Assembly: GCF_004345265.1 (NCBI RefSeq) | Contig: NZ_SLUM01000008.1 | Location: forward strand, 1-64,000 | Length of the DNA stretch: 64,000 nt | Source: Allofournierella massiliensis | GTDB taxonomy: Bacteria > Bacillota > Clostridia > Oscillospirales > Ruminococcaceae | Direction of reading: 5' to 3' | Shown: positions 1-9,621 of the stretch, piece after piece | Numbering within the stretch: position 1 is the stretch's first letter | Layout: each line of letters starts with the position of its first letter | Position numbers and translations under genes: made by a program | Notes under the pieces: model-generated | Databases searched by the model: none | The model's input: the letters and a program-made list of their open reading frames with translations, nothing else | What the model was told of the DNA's origin: nothing

Positions 1-21
1 GTTTTTCGCTGCATAAAAAGT

Positions 22-47
22 GGCCAGCAACCTACTGGCTGCTGGCC
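22..47 (-). terminator. Probable terminator of citrate synthase
   Basis: An 8-bp perfect stem (22-29 with 40-47) with a 10-nt loop is followed, in the minus-strand reading, by a run of T. It lies about 110 bases past the citrate synthase stop, with no other gene between. Confidence 0.55.
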
Positions 48-158
48 GGGAAAACTTTATATTTTTTCACTGTCCTCTTGACGGGTAGCAGTTCATTTGC
101 CGAGGCAGGCTTTTTTCATGCGCAAACGTAAAACCGCTCATCAGGCGGATGGCCGTCT

Positions 159-1529
159 TTAACGGCGGTTTTCCAGCGGAATGTATTCCCGGCGGGGCTG
201 CACCGCCATGTAGGCCGGGCGGATGATCTTGCCCATGTTGATCAGCTCCTCCATGCGGTGGGCGCTCCAGCCCGCCACACGGCCCATGGCAAACAGCGGG
301 GTGAACAGCTCGGTGGGCAGGCCCAGCATCCGGTACACAAAGCCGCTGTAAAAGTCCACGTTGGCGGAAACGCCCTTGTAGATGCGGCGCTTCTCCGCAA
401 TGACCTGCGGCGCCAGCCGCTCCACGGCCGCATACAGCGCATATTCCCTGTGCAGGCCCTTTTCGTCGCTCAGCCGCTCCACAAAGCTGCGCAGAATCTG
501 GGCGCGGGGATCGCTGACCGAATAGACCGCGTGCCCCATGCCGTAGATCAGGCCGCTTTTGTCGAACCGCTCGCCTGCCAGCAGACCGGCCAGATAGTCC
601 TTGATGGCATCCTCGTCCTCCCAGTCGGTGAGGCTTGCCTCCATGTCCTCGAACATGCGCACCACCTTGATGTTTGCACCGCCGTGGCGGGGGCCCTTTA
701 GGCTGGCCAGCGCCGCTGCCATGCAGCTGTAGGTATCGGTGCCGGAGCTGGTGACCACATGGGTGGTGAAGGTGGAGTTGTTGCCGCCACCGTGTTCGGC
801 GTGCAGCACCAGGCACAGATCCAGAATCCGGGCCTCCAGCGGGGTGTACTGGCCGTCCGGCCGGAGAAGGGTGAGAATGTTCTCCGCGGTGGAAAGCTCG
901 GGTCGGGGGGTATGGATGTAAAGGCTCTTGCCATTTAAATAGTAATTATAGGCCTGGTAGCCGTAGACCGCGATCAGCGGGAAGATGGCGATCATGTCGA
1001 TGCACTGTCGGATCACGTTGGGCAGGCTGATGTCGTCCGGCCGCTCGTCGTAGCTGGCCATGGTGAGCACACAGCGGGCCAGGGTGTTCATCATGTCCGG
1101 GCTGGGGGCCTTCAGAATCACATCCCGCACAAAGTTGGTGGGCAGGCTGCGGTAAAAGGCCAGCTGGCGGTTGAACTGCTCCAGCTGGGCGGCGTCCGGC
1201 AGCTGGCCGAACATGAGCAGATAGGCAGTCTCCTCAAAGCCGAAGCGGCCGTCGGAAAGGAAGCCGTCGGTCAGCTCCTGGATGGAGTAGCCCCGGTAAT
1301 ACAGCTCGCCCGGGCAGGGCTGCTGTTCGCCATTCACCGTTTTGCTGCTGATGATCTCGCTGATCTCGGTGAGCCCGGCCAGCACGCCGGTACCGTCCAG
1401 ATCGCGCAGGCCGCGCTTGACGTTGTAGCGGAGGTAGTCGTCCCGGTTGATCTGGCTGTTGGCCAGGCAGACCTGTGCCAGCCGTTCGATGGCGGGGGTA
1501 ACCCGGGAGTATTCGGAAATTTCGGCCAT
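159..1529 (-). CDS. gltA: Citrate synthase
   Basis: A 456-residue protein that condenses oxaloacetate and acetyl-CoA to citrate in the cytoplasm. The three catalytic regions are visible: HAEHGGGNNSTF near the middle (substrate His), GMGHAVYSVSDPRA (catalytic His) and NVDFYSGFVYRMLG (catalytic Asp). The length is slightly above the usual 370-430, with an N-terminal extension of about 45 residues, as is common in clostridial enzymes. The ATG at 1529 follows an AAAGGAGG site. It stands alone on the minus strand, upstream of and divergent from tRNA-Tyr. No other TCA-cycle gene is nearby, so a role in glutamate synthesis is only an inference. Confidence 0.95.
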   Translation of the reverse strand: MAEISEYSRVTPAIERLAQVCLANSQINRDDYLRYNVKRGLRDLDGTGVLAGLTEISEIISSKTVNGEQQPCPGELYYRGYSIQELTDGFLSDGRFGFEETAYLLMFGQLPDAAQLEQFNRQLAFYRSLPTNFVRDVILKAPSPDMMNTLARCVLTMASYDERPDDISLPNVIRQCIDMIAIFPLIAVYGYQAYNYYLNGKSLYIHTPRPELSTAENILTLLRPDGQYTPLEARILDLCLVLHAEHGGGNNSTFTTHVVTSSGTDTYSCMAAALASLKGPRHGGANIKVVRMFEDMEASLTDWEDEDAIKDYLAGLLAGERFDKSGLIYGMGHAVYSVSDPRAQILRSFVERLSDEKGLHREYALYAAVERLAPQVIAEKRRIYKGVSANVDFYSGFVYRMLGLPTELFTPLFAMGRVAGWSAHRMEELINMGKIIRPAYMAVQPRREYIPLENRR

Positions 1530-1704
1530 TGTGGTATGCCTCCTTTGCGTGGGATGGGGGCCGCCGCCGGGGCGGGGGCAAAACCCTATTTATCTAGTAT
1601 AGCATAAAAGTAGCGTGGTGAATAGACCGAAGCGGAAAGCTGAGGGAAGGGGAAAGCTGCGGGAAGGGGCTCGAAAAAAAGATAAAATTTTTTTCAAAAA
1701 GGGG

Positions 1705-1733
1705 TTGATTTTTCTGAAAACGCTTGGTATAAT
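1705..1733 (+). promoter_or_regulatory. tRNA-Tyr promoter
   Basis: TTGATT at 1705-1710 and TATAAT at 1728-1733 are separated by 17 bases. The -10 is preceded by TGG, giving an extended -10. The mature tRNA begins 45 bases downstream. Confidence 0.8.
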
Positions 1734-1777
1734 AATCAAGCACTCAGCGATGAGGCAAAACTGAATAACTGATATGT

Positions 1778-1863
1778 GGGAGTGTTCCCGAGCGGCCAAT
1801 GGGGGCAGACTGTAAATCTGTTGCATTTTTGCTTCGGTGGTTCGAATCCACCCGCTCCCACCA
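1778..1863 (+). tRNA. tRNA-Tyr (anticodon GTA)
   Basis: The sequence folds as a class II tRNA with a long variable arm. The acceptor strand GGGAGTG pairs with CGCTCCC (one T-G pair), followed by discriminator A and an encoded CCA. The anticodon loop reads CTGTAAA, so the anticodon is GTA. The T arm is GGTGG TTCGAAT CCACC. The last 24 bases are the left copy of the 25-bp attachment repeat, so the 3' part of this gene was probably supplied by the integrated island while the original 3' end now lies at 17687. Confidence 0.95.
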
Positions 1864-1864
1864 A
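1840..1864 (+). repeat. Left attachment site (tRNA-Tyr 3' end)
   Basis: A 25-bp sequence, from the GTTCGAATCC of the T loop through the CCA end plus one A. It recurs without mismatch at 17687-17711; the flanking bases on both sides differ. Sited in a tRNA 3' end next to an integrase, it is the classic arrangement of a tyrosine-recombinase attachment site. Confidence 0.9.
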
Positions 1865-1865
1865 C

Positions 1866-1903
1866 AAAAAGCCTTGCAGAATCTCGATTTTGCAAGGCTT
1901 TTT
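1866..1903 (+). terminator. Terminator after tRNA-Tyr (element-borne)
   Basis: A 13-bp perfect stem (1866-1878 with 1891-1903) ending in a T run directly after the CCA. It lies inside the island, so it replaces the original tRNA terminator, which appears displaced to 17711. Confidence 0.85.
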
Positions 1904-1946
1904 GCTTTCTGGACCACGTTTTGGACCACACTTCCGGTGGAATCCT

Positions 1947-3095
1947 TCATGGCGTCAGATAGCGCCCCAGAATCTGATCAACTTCATTTGCAATACGGGA
2001 GTCGTCATCGGTGAGTTTGTGCGCGTATACGCCGCGCGTGTCCATGCTGGCGGATTGACCGCACAATCGGCGCAGATCACCCTCACGAAGGTTTTGCGCC
2101 AGGGGAATGAAGGTGTGGCGCATTTCATAGCAGCTGATGGCTGTAATGCCGTTTGAACGTGCGTAGGACTTCCATTGATGATAGCGGCCCTGTTGATTCA
2201 AAGCGGGAAATAGAGGGCTGTCAGGCGTTGTGGGCATGCCCAGGGAATGGAGCAGGGACAGTTGCTGATCGATGAGGATTCGGGCGAATGTATTGAGACC
2301 AAAGGTGCGGCGCGCATTCTGATTTTTGCCCTTTGTCTTTTCTCCGTAGCGATTGATGGCCCGCTGAATATGAAGCTTATCGCCGTCGATATCGCCGATA
2401 TGAAGGCCCATCAGTTCGCCGGGGCGCAGCCCGGTGACCACTGCAGACCGATAGGCATAAATCTGGTCATCAAAAACACTCTCACCACGCACAAGACGTG
2501 TATCCACACGAAAAAGGGTTTGAAGCTCTTCCGGTTGAAGAATTTCCTTTTCCTGCTTCTCAGCGCAGGTACGTACCTCCAGACCTTCCAGAACCAGATC
2601 GGTAAAGTCGTTGATACGGCACCACTTGACGAACTGCTGCTCGGTATTGCGAAGTCCTCGGAGCGTTTTCAGACTGAGTGGACCCTTGGGCGGGCGTGTG
2701 GGATGTGGCTGTAAACATCCTTTTTGTGCGGAGAGATTCAGGACCCGCTGCAGATGTCCTTCGTTCAGACGAGAAATTTTCAGGTTCCCGCAGACAGGAA
2801 GGATATAGTTTCTGCCGAACTTTCGGGTTTGCTCCAGTGTACTGGTGCCAACACGTTTTTCTTCCTGCAGGTACAAAAGGAAACTGTCCCACAATTCCGC
2901 TACCAGGGGATCACAATTTTCATAGGAAAGGCCGGCGCTTCGTTTTCAGCTGTCAGCTTTCCGTTCGGCTTCCTTTTTTCCTCGCAAGCCGGGAACGGTA
3001 CTGTAGAAGGTTTTTCGTTCCCCATTCCGCTGTGCGTTTACCCGCCAGCGCTTTCGGCACGGTTCCCACCGGACCTCTACTTTTTTCGTTTGCAT
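1947..3095 (-). pseudogene. Tyrosine integrase with in-frame TGA at codon 50
   Basis: Phage-type tyrosine recombinase, expected to excise and integrate the island at tRNA-Tyr. The core shows TGLRPGE (first catalytic Arg), CYEMRHT (second Arg region) and GVYAH (nucleophile Tyr). The open frame for the core starts only at a TTG at 2894, which has no good ribosome site. Upstream in the same frame the sequence still reads like an integrase arm-binding domain (KRWRVNAQRNGERKTFYST, then KKEAERKADS), starting at ATG 3095 behind GAGGAG. It is interrupted by a single TGA at 2946-2948, followed by KRSAGLSYENCDPLV and the core. The position fits a Trp codon changed by one base. Either the gene is dead or a core-only protein is made from an internal start. 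Confidence 0.8.
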
Positions 3096-3106
3096 TGCAG
3101 TACTCC

Positions 3107-3363
3107 TCATTTGGAACAGGCACGGCCAGGAGTGCGGCTGGGATAGTTCTCCTGGGCAAAGAAGTACCGGTAGTAGTCCGATTCCTGAATGCTCAGGCGA
3201 GCGGCCATTCGATTGATTTCATTCACACGGAAGAAGCTGCGCCCGGCCATTCGATCTGTCATGGTGGCATCCGCAATACCGGCAATTTCAGCCAGTTCCT
3301 CTGGTTGATGTTCTCCCGGATCATCCGGCACCGCAATTCGGCAAAAGTTTTCTGCGTACGCAT
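3107..3363 (-). pseudogene. Frameshifted small phage-type HTH/excisionase-like gene
   Basis: The ATG at 3363 has a GAAAGGAA ribosome site and starts MRTQKTFAELRCRMIRENINQ. That frame ends soon after, at a TGA. The frame beside it continues the expected protein: EELAEIAGIADATMTDRMAGRSF and on to a stop at 3107. The switch is needed near base 3300, in the AACCAGAGGAAC region. Joined, they give a protein of about 85 residues, like the small helix-turn-helix proteins encoded next to integrases in phages and mobile elements. It lies just upstream of the integrase on the same strand. The shift could be a real mutation or a sequencing error. Confidence 0.6.
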
Positions 3364-3531
3364 GATTGAATTTCCTTTCATTATCAAAAAAGTTAATTAA
3401 AATGTAGAGCATAATTAACGAAAAAGATAATGTCAATAGGGAGAGATTCACTTGAATGTTAATTTTCTGTTGCGGAATGGGGCAATATGCAATAGAATAG
3501 AAGAGAGACAACGAGAGAAGGGGGATAAGAC

Positions 3532-4119
3532 GTGAACATTGGAGAAAAAATACGCAGGATTCGCTCTTTTCGCGGAATGACACAAAAAGAATTGGGTATT
3601 GCCCTGGGACTAAAAGGCGATCCTCAGACGCGAATTGCGCAATATGAGACAGGTTATCGGGTTCCCAAGCGGGATCTGATTCTGCGGATGGCAGAGGTGC
3701 TGGATGTTTGCGTGTATGCCCTGGATTCAGAGAACGAAGGCAGTTCGACGGTGATGATTGAAATGCTTTTCTGGGCAGACGTGGAGTCGCCGTCGATCTT
3801 AACGCTGGCAACGGCCAAGCGGAATGACAAAAAATATAATTCCGTGATGGGATATGAGATTGAATACACAGATAATGATGACTGGATGCCCCGAGAACCC
3901 ACCATGCTGTGGTTCAATCATATCATTGTGAATGATGCGCTCAGGGAGTGGGCGATCCGTCAGCAGGAATTGCGGGATAAGATCATTACGCGGGACGAGT
4001 ATTTTGAATGGAAGCTCCAGTGGCCCTATTCCTGCGATGACTGTGGCCGCGTGGAGCCGGTGAAGAAGTGGAGAGGAACAACGGGTCGGTTGTGGAGAAA
4101 TAGTGATTCGATGAGATGA
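3532..4119 (+). CDS. XRE-family transcriptional regulator
   Basis: A 195-residue protein with an N-terminal helix-turn-helix of the XRE/Cro type (residues 1-65: IGEKIRRIRSFRGMTQKELG, then RIAQYETGYRVPKRDLILRMAE). The rest, rich in Trp and acidic residues with a CDDC pair near the end, matches nothing I recognise. The GTG start at 3532 lies behind GAAGGGGGATAAGAC. It is divergent from the broken HTH/integrase pair, the usual place for an element repressor, so control of the mobility genes is the likely role. This is inferred from position, not shown. Confidence 0.8.
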   Translation: MNIGEKIRRIRSFRGMTQKELGIALGLKGDPQTRIAQYETGYRVPKRDLILRMAEVLDVCVYALDSENEGSSTVMIEMLFWADVESPSILTLATAKRNDKKYNSVMGYEIEYTDNDDWMPREPTMLWFNHIIVNDALREWAIRQQELRDKIITRDEYFEWKLQWPYSCDDCGRVEPVKKWRGTTGRLWRNSDSMR

Positions 4120-4473
4120 ACATATAAAGTTAATATATTTTAGCTGGCACAGCTACTAGCTATAGTTCGCTATATGTGGATAATAGCATGGGATGATCAG
4201 AGTTGTGTATGCTGCTTTCTAGGAAAAATCCGAACTGTTTCTTTACAGAAATCAGTTCGGATTTTTATTTTAGCGAAAATTAAAGTGATGCGTTGTTTCA
4301 AAAAGTAACCTTCTGAATGTCACGGATTTGACATTTTTGACCTTTTTGTTGTTTATTCTGTTTAAAAATTTGGTTATGATGATATGCACATAAGGTGCGA
4401 TGAAAAAGGTTAAAGAAGAAAGACCGGTATTGTCGCAGCAGCCAAACTAAAAACAATAAACAAACAAGGAGGA
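4120..4473 (+). promoter_or_regulatory. Intergenic region before the GH94 genes
   Basis: 354 bases without a gene. It holds a terminator (4224-4266) for the XRE gene and then an AT-rich stretch with TTGACA at 4328 and TTGACC at 4337. Neither pairs with a convincing -10 (TTTAAA at 4361 and TATGAT at 4375 are candidates), so the promoter of the phosphorylase operon cannot be placed exactly. Confidence 0.4.
4224..4266 (+). terminator. Terminator after the XRE gene
   Basis: A 14-bp perfect stem (4224-4237 with 4253-4266) with AT-rich flanks on both sides. It may work in both directions. Confidence 0.8.
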
Positions 4474-4479
4474 ATGGCT

Positions 4480-7176
4480 TTGCAACGTCCATGTTTTATT
4501 GATGAAGATGCCAGCTTTGTAATGGAGTGCCCGGAGGAAATCAGTCAGCTATATTTTCCGTTGGCATCGGAGACCGGTCTGAAAAGTTGTGTGTCGCCAG
4601 ATTTGGGCGGTGATGCAAAGCTGTGCCAGGAAACTTTTTTACTGGAACCGGTTAGCGTCGAAAATCTGCATAATAACCGTTCCACACGGAATTTTTGGAT
4701 GGTTGATTCCGACGGTGTTGCGGTTTCTCTGACAGGAGCTTCAGCAATGCAGCAGGCAACTCGGTTTACGCCGAATCAGGATAGCAGCCGACTGACGGCA
4801 GGTCTGATGTGGCATACGCTGGAGCGTACGGTATGTAGTATAGGCGTTCATGCAAAGATGACCAGCTTTGTGCCGGTACAGGATAATGTGGAGATCCTGT
4901 CGGTGACGGTAAAGAACTATACGGAGAAGACTCGCCGGTATGTTCCGTATGCTGCGATCCCATTGTATGGGCGCAGTGCGGACAATCTTCGGGACCACAG
5001 GAATGTGACGTCGATGCTTCATCGAATCCACACAACAGAGCATGGTGTTCTGGTTTGCCCGACGATGTCGTTTGATGAACGGGGCCACAGACCGAATCAT
5101 AAGGTCTATTATGTGTTGGGATATCAGGAGAATGGTCAGAAGCCGGAAGCGTTCTATCCCACGGTTGAGGAATTCATCGGAGAAGGTGGAACTTTTACCC
5201 GTCCCCGTGCTGTATGCGAGGCCTATCTGGGCGTTCCCGCGGGCACTTCCCGTGCAGGACGCGAGGCGATGGGCGCTTTCCGCTTCCCTGCAATCGAGCT
5301 GGCTCCTGGGGAAAGCTGCCGGTTTGTGCTGCTTCTTGGGGTAGAAGATAGTAGTGCAGATGTTGATGCGATTTTCACCCGGTATAATTCCGTTGCAAAA
5401 ATCGATCAAGTGCTTGAGCAGACGAAGCGCTACTGGAAGCAAAAGGTTAATGTGGCCTTTTCTACCAATAATGCTGACAGAGACCGGCTGATGAAGTGGA
5501 TCTGTTTCCAGCCCTATCTGCGGCGGCTATTTGGCTGTTCGTTTTTGCCGCATCACGATTATGGCCGCGGCGGCCGGGGCTGGCGCGACCTGTGGCAGGA
5601 CTGTTTGTCACTTTTGCTGATGGAACCCGGTCAGGTAGGGCAGATGATCGAAGCCAATTACGGTGGTGTTCGTGTGGATGGTACGAATGCTACGATCATC
5701 GGTGCGGGCGATGGTAATTTTATTGCAGACCGCAACGGTATTGCCCGAGTATGGATGGACCATGCGCTGTGGCCTCAGATGACCACAAAGTTGTATATTG
5801 ACCAAACCGGCGACAGCGGGATACTGGAACGTGTGGCCCCCTATTTCAAGGACCCTCAGGCAATGCGCGGGAATGGAATCGATGATACATGGACCCCGGA
5901 TGAGGGCAATTGGCAACGTACAGCAGCGGGCGAGATCTACCAAGGGACAATTCTGGAGCATCTGCTGGTGGAGCAACTGACCGCGTTTTATGATGTGGGC
6001 GAGCATAATCTGTACCGTTTGCGCGGTGCGGACTGGAACGACGCACTGGATATGGCGGCGGAACGGGGCGAGAGCGTTGCGTTTACCTGTGCGTATGCGG
6101 GGAATCTGCGCGAGCTGGCGGAAATGATTCAGACAATGGATAAAGCATGCCCTGGGCGTGAGATTGAATTGCTGGAGGAGCTGGCGATCCTGCTGGGCGG
6201 AGAGAAGCAGGATTATGACGATATTCAGAGCAAGCAGGAGCGGCTGAAAGATTATCTGGATCGCTGCCGTTTCACAGTGAGCGGACAGAGAATGCGGGTC
6301 AAGCTATCCGATCTGGCGGAAGATCTGCAGCAGCGTGCAGATTGGCTGACGGAGCATTTACGCCGGCAGGAATGGATCGATCATGGAGAAGAGGGCTGGT
6401 TTAACAGCTACTATGATAACGACGGACAGGCTGTGGAGGGGATCTTCCCTTCGGGGGTCCGCATGATGTTCACTGGTCAGGTGTTTGCGATCATGGGAAA
6501 GGTTGCAGACGACGAGCAGATCAAGCAGATCACCCGGAGTGCAGATCATTACCTCTATCGTCCTGAGATCGGCGGATACCGGCTGAACACAGATTTTAAC
6601 GAGTTGAAATTCAATTTGGGGCGTATGTTTGGATTTGCGTATGGCGAGAAGGAGAACGGGGCTGTTTTTTCGCATATGGCAGTTATGTATGCGAATGCGC
6701 TTTATCGCCGCGGTTTTGCGAAAGAGGGCTGGAAGGTTCTCAAAGCTCTGGCGGATGCAGCACTTCACTTTGAAAGCAGCCGGATTTACCCGGGCATTCC
6801 CGAATATTTTTCTGCAGATGGCCGGGGAATGTACAACTATCTGACCGGTGCGGCCAGCTGGTTCATGCTGACGATGATCACCCAGGTGTTTGGCGTAAGA
6901 GGCCAGGAGGGCAATCTGCTTCTGGAGCCGAGACTGACCGCCGAGCAGTTTGACCAGAACGGTACAGCGCAGGTGAGCCTGCAGTTCGCAGGATGCCCCT
7001 TGACGATTCGTTATCACAATGCGGAGGGCAAGGAATACGGCGAGTATGGGATCGCTTCGGCGTGCTGCGGCGAACAGATGTTGACGCAGGATATGCAGGG
7101 AAGGATCGTGGTGCCCCGGGAACAGTTCGAACGGCTTGGAGCAGCAGGCGGCGTGATCGATGTGAAACTTGTTTAA
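4480..7176 (+). CDS. GH94-type glycoside phosphorylase (large form)
   Basis: About 898 residues. It has the layout of inverting disaccharide/oligosaccharide phosphorylases: an N-terminal beta-sandwich (about 1-300), then an (alpha/alpha)6 barrel containing RGGRGWRDLWQD and GADWNDALDMA. The Asp of DWND (about residue 518) is the expected catalytic acid. The enzyme would cleave a beta-glucoside with phosphate to give alpha-glucose 1-phosphate. It is longer than cellobiose phosphorylase (about 810), and the substrate cannot be told from sequence; cellodextrin, laminari- or sophoro-oligosaccharides are open. The start is probably TTG 4480, seven bases after AGGAGG; the ATG at 4474 is too close to that site. 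The second phosphorylase follows in the same operon after about 20 bases. Confidence 0.85.
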   Translation: MQRPCFIDEDASFVMECPEEISQLYFPLASETGLKSCVSPDLGGDAKLCQETFLLEPVSVENLHNNRSTRNFWMVDSDGVAVSLTGASAMQQATRFTPNQDSSRLTAGLMWHTLERTVCSIGVHAKMTSFVPVQDNVEILSVTVKNYTEKTRRYVPYAAIPLYGRSADNLRDHRNVTSMLHRIHTTEHGVLVCPTMSFDERGHRPNHKVYYVLGYQENGQKPEAFYPTVEEFIGEGGTFTRPRAVCEAYLGVPAGTSRAGREAMGAFRFPAIELAPGESCRFVLLLGVEDSSADVDAIFTRYNSVAKIDQVLEQTKRYWKQKVNVAFSTNNADRDRLMKWICFQPYLRRLFGCSFLPHHDYGRGGRGWRDLWQDCLSLLLMEPGQVGQMIEANYGGVRVDGTNATIIGAGDGNFIADRNGIARVWMDHALWPQMTTKLYIDQTGDSGILERVAPYFKDPQAMRGNGIDDTWTPDEGNWQRTAAGEIYQGTILEHLLVEQLTAFYDVGEHNLYRLRGADWNDALDMAAERGESVAFTCAYAGNLRELAEMIQTMDKACPGREIELLEELAILLGGEKQDYDDIQSKQERLKDYLDRCRFTVSGQRMRVKLSDLAEDLQQRADWLTEHLRRQEWIDHGEEGWFNSYYDNDGQAVEGIFPSGVRMMFTGQVFAIMGKVADDEQIKQITRSADHYLYRPEIGGYRLNTDFNELKFNLGRMFGFAYGEKENGAVFSHMAVMYANALYRRGFAKEGWKVLKALADAALHFESSRIYPGIPEYFSADGRGMYNYLTGAASWFMLTMITQVFGVRGQEGNLLLEPRLTAEQFDQNGTAQVSLQFAGCPLTIRYHNAEGKEYGEYGIASACCGEQMLTQDMQGRIVVPREQFERLGAAGGVIDVKLV

Positions 7177-7197
7177 AAACGAAGGATGGGATTTCAG

Positions 7198-9609
7198 ATG
7201 AAGTATGGATATTTTGATGATTTGCAGCGGGAATATGTAGTGCAGCGGCCGGATACGCCTGCGCCCTGGGTAAACTACCTTGGATCTCCGGAATACGGTG
7301 CGATCGTTTCCAATAATGCGGGTGGCTACAGCTTTGCAAAATCCGGCGCAAACGGGCGGATCCTGCGGTATGTGTTCAACCAGTTTGATCAGCCGGGCCG
7401 TTATCTCTATCTGCGAGATAATGCCAGCGGGGATTTCTGGTCTGCTTCGTGGCAGCCTGTGGGCAAAGACCTGAAGGAATACCGCTGCGAGTGCCGCCAT
7501 GGCATGGGCTACACCCGGATGCTGGCCGAATACAGCGGGATTCAGTCAGAGGCGGTGTACTATGTGCCGAAGGACAGCGCGCATGAGGTGTGGGAGCTGA
7601 CGGTGACCAATCGCTCGGCGGAACGGCGGGAGCTGACGCTGACCGGCTATGCGGAGTTCACCAACCACAGCAATTATGAACAGGATCAGGTTAACCTGCA
7701 GTACTCGCTGTTTATCAGCCGGACCTTGTTTGACACCGATCGGATCATGCAGCAGATTCATGGCAATCTGGATGCACAGGCGGCCGATGAGATGGTGGAC
7801 GGAAAGACCGTTACCGAACGCTTTTTTGGCTTGGCGGGCGCTCAGGTTGCTTCCTACTGTGGAGATAAGGATGCGTTCCTTGGGCGTTATCACACATATG
7901 GAAACCCGAAGGGGGTTGCATCCGGAGACCTTGGAAATGTGCTCAGCTACAATGAAAATTCCTGTGGGGCGCTTTCCTGCGTTGTGGAACTGGAGCCTGG
8001 CGAAAGCCGCACGGTCGCCTTCCTGCTGGGGATGAAGCCCTCCGCAAAGGCGGCAGAGCTGCTGCAGGGTTACCGGAATGCCGCGGATCGCTGCGAGAAA
8101 GAGCTGAAAGAGCTGAAGGAGGAATGGTATGGTCGCCTGGACCATCTTCGGGTCGATACACCGGACCCGGCCTTCAACACGATGATCAACACATGGAATG
8201 CCTATAACTGCTTTATTACATTTGTGTGGTCTCGCGCGGCTTCCTTCATTTACTGCGGCCTGCGCAATGGTTACGGATATCGAGACACTGTGCAGGATAT
8301 TCAGGGGATTATTCATCTGGAACCGGAGATGGCACGCGAGAAGATCCGCTTCATGCTGTCTGCCCAGGTGGATAACGGCGGCGGGCTGCCGCTGGTGAAG
8401 TTTACCCATAATCCTGGACATGAAGATACCCCGGACGATGCTTCGTATGTGGCAGAGACCGGGCATCCTGCCTATCGTGCGGACGACGCGCTGTGGCTGT
8501 TCCCCACGGTATACAAGTATGTGGCGGAAACTGGCGACAAGGAATTTCTGGATCAGGTGATCCCTTTTGCAAATCGAGATGAAGGCACCGTGTACGAGCA
8601 TCTGAAGCGTGCGGTTCAGTTTTCCCTGGCTCATCTGGGGCCTCACGGTCTGCCGGCCGGATTGTATGCGGACTGGAACGATTGCTTGCGATTGGGAGCA
8701 AACGGTGAATCCACCTTTGTGGCGCTGCAGTTTTACTACGCACTGCGCATCCTGAAATACTTTGCGGAGGATCGTGGTCAGCAAGAGGATTGCCGTTGGC
8801 TGGAAAATGAACTGGAGGAAGCGGGCAAAAAAATTCAGGCGCTGTGCTGGGATGGTGACCGCTTCATTCGTGGCTTTACAGAAGAAGGTGAACGCATCGG
8901 TGCTGCTCAGGACCCGGAGGCGAACCTGTGGCTGAACCCCCAGAGCTGGGCGGTAATCAGTGGGCTGGCTAGTGAGGAACAGGCGGATGAAGCAATGCGT
9001 AAGGTGTTCGATCGACTGAATACTCCATACGGAGCGGTTCTGATGGATCCGCCTTATCATGCACATGCTTTTGATGGTGCGTTGGCGGTCATTTATAACC
9101 CTGGAACAAAAGAGAACGCGGGCATCTTCTCGCAGTCGCAGGGCTGGCTGATCTTGGCGGAGGCTCTGCTCGGGCACGGAGAACGTGCGTTCCGTTATTT
9201 CACGGAAAATGCGCCGGCGGCGCAAAATGACCGGGCAGAGATCCGTCGCTTGGAGCCTTATTGCTATGGTCAGTTTACGGAAGGGCCTGCCAGCAAGCAT
9301 TTCGGACGTTCGCAAGTGCATTGGCTGACGGGTACCGCTTCCACGGTGATGGTTGGCTGTGTGGAAGGAATTCTGGGCCTTCGGCCGGATCTGAATGGCC
9401 TGCGCCTGGCACCTGCGGTGCCGAAGCAGTGGAAGTCGTTTACAATGGAGAAGGACTTCCGCGGTCGGAAGCTGCATATCCGTGTGGAAAATCCGAATGG
9501 GAAAGAATCCGGCTTTGCCGCTTTGCGTGTCAACGGGCAGGAGCTTGATTCCAATTACATTCCGGAGAAGCTGCTGACTGCAGAGAATGAGATCCTGCTG
9601 GTTCTTTAA
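7198..9609 (+). CDS. GH94 glycoside phosphorylase (cellobiose/chitobiose phosphorylase-like)
   Basis: 803 residues, the usual length for cellobiose and N,N'-diacetylchitobiose phosphorylases. The N terminus MKYGYFDDLQREYVV and NNAGGYSF match that family. The barrel has SFIYCGLRNGYGYRDTVQD and GLYADWNDCLRLG, with the Asp at residue 492, the position of the catalytic acid in characterised enzymes. It would phosphorolyse a beta-linked disaccharide to a sugar 1-phosphate. The ATG at 7198 lies nine bases after GAAGGATGGG; an in-frame ATG at 7186 is less well placed. The gene ends in a strong terminator. The presence of a GH3 beta-glucosidase and an ABC importer suggests short beta-glucans as substrates, but N-acetylglucosamine disaccharides are not excluded. 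Confidence 0.88.
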   Translation: MKYGYFDDLQREYVVQRPDTPAPWVNYLGSPEYGAIVSNNAGGYSFAKSGANGRILRYVFNQFDQPGRYLYLRDNASGDFWSASWQPVGKDLKEYRCECRHGMGYTRMLAEYSGIQSEAVYYVPKDSAHEVWELTVTNRSAERRELTLTGYAEFTNHSNYEQDQVNLQYSLFISRTLFDTDRIMQQIHGNLDAQAADEMVDGKTVTERFFGLAGAQVASYCGDKDAFLGRYHTYGNPKGVASGDLGNVLSYNENSCGALSCVVELEPGESRTVAFLLGMKPSAKAAELLQGYRNAADRCEKELKELKEEWYGRLDHLRVDTPDPAFNTMINTWNAYNCFITFVWSRAASFIYCGLRNGYGYRDTVQDIQGIIHLEPEMAREKIRFMLSAQVDNGGGLPLVKFTHNPGHEDTPDDASYVAETGHPAYRADDALWLFPTVYKYVAETGDKEFLDQVIPFANRDEGTVYEHLKRAVQFSLAHLGPHGLPAGLYADWNDCLRLGANGESTFVALQFYYALRILKYFAEDRGQQEDCRWLENELEEAGKKIQALCWDGDRFIRGFTEEGERIGAAQDPEANLWLNPQSWAVISGLASEEQADEAMRKVFDRLNTPYGAVLMDPPYHAHAFDGALAVIYNPGTKENAGIFSQSQGWLILAEALLGHGERAFRYFTENAPAAQNDRAEIRRLEPYCYGQFTEGPASKHFGRSQVHWLTGTASTVMVGCVEGILGLRPDLNGLRLAPAVPKQWKSFTMEKDFRGRKLHIRVENPNGKESGFAALRVNGQELDSNYIPEKLLTAENEILLVL

Positions 9610-9621
9610 GCGGATAGGATA

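Noticed and set aside
7546-9477. A 643-codon frame opposite the second GH94 gene
   Set aside because: Shadow frame; the plus-strand enzyme has intact family motifs throughout.
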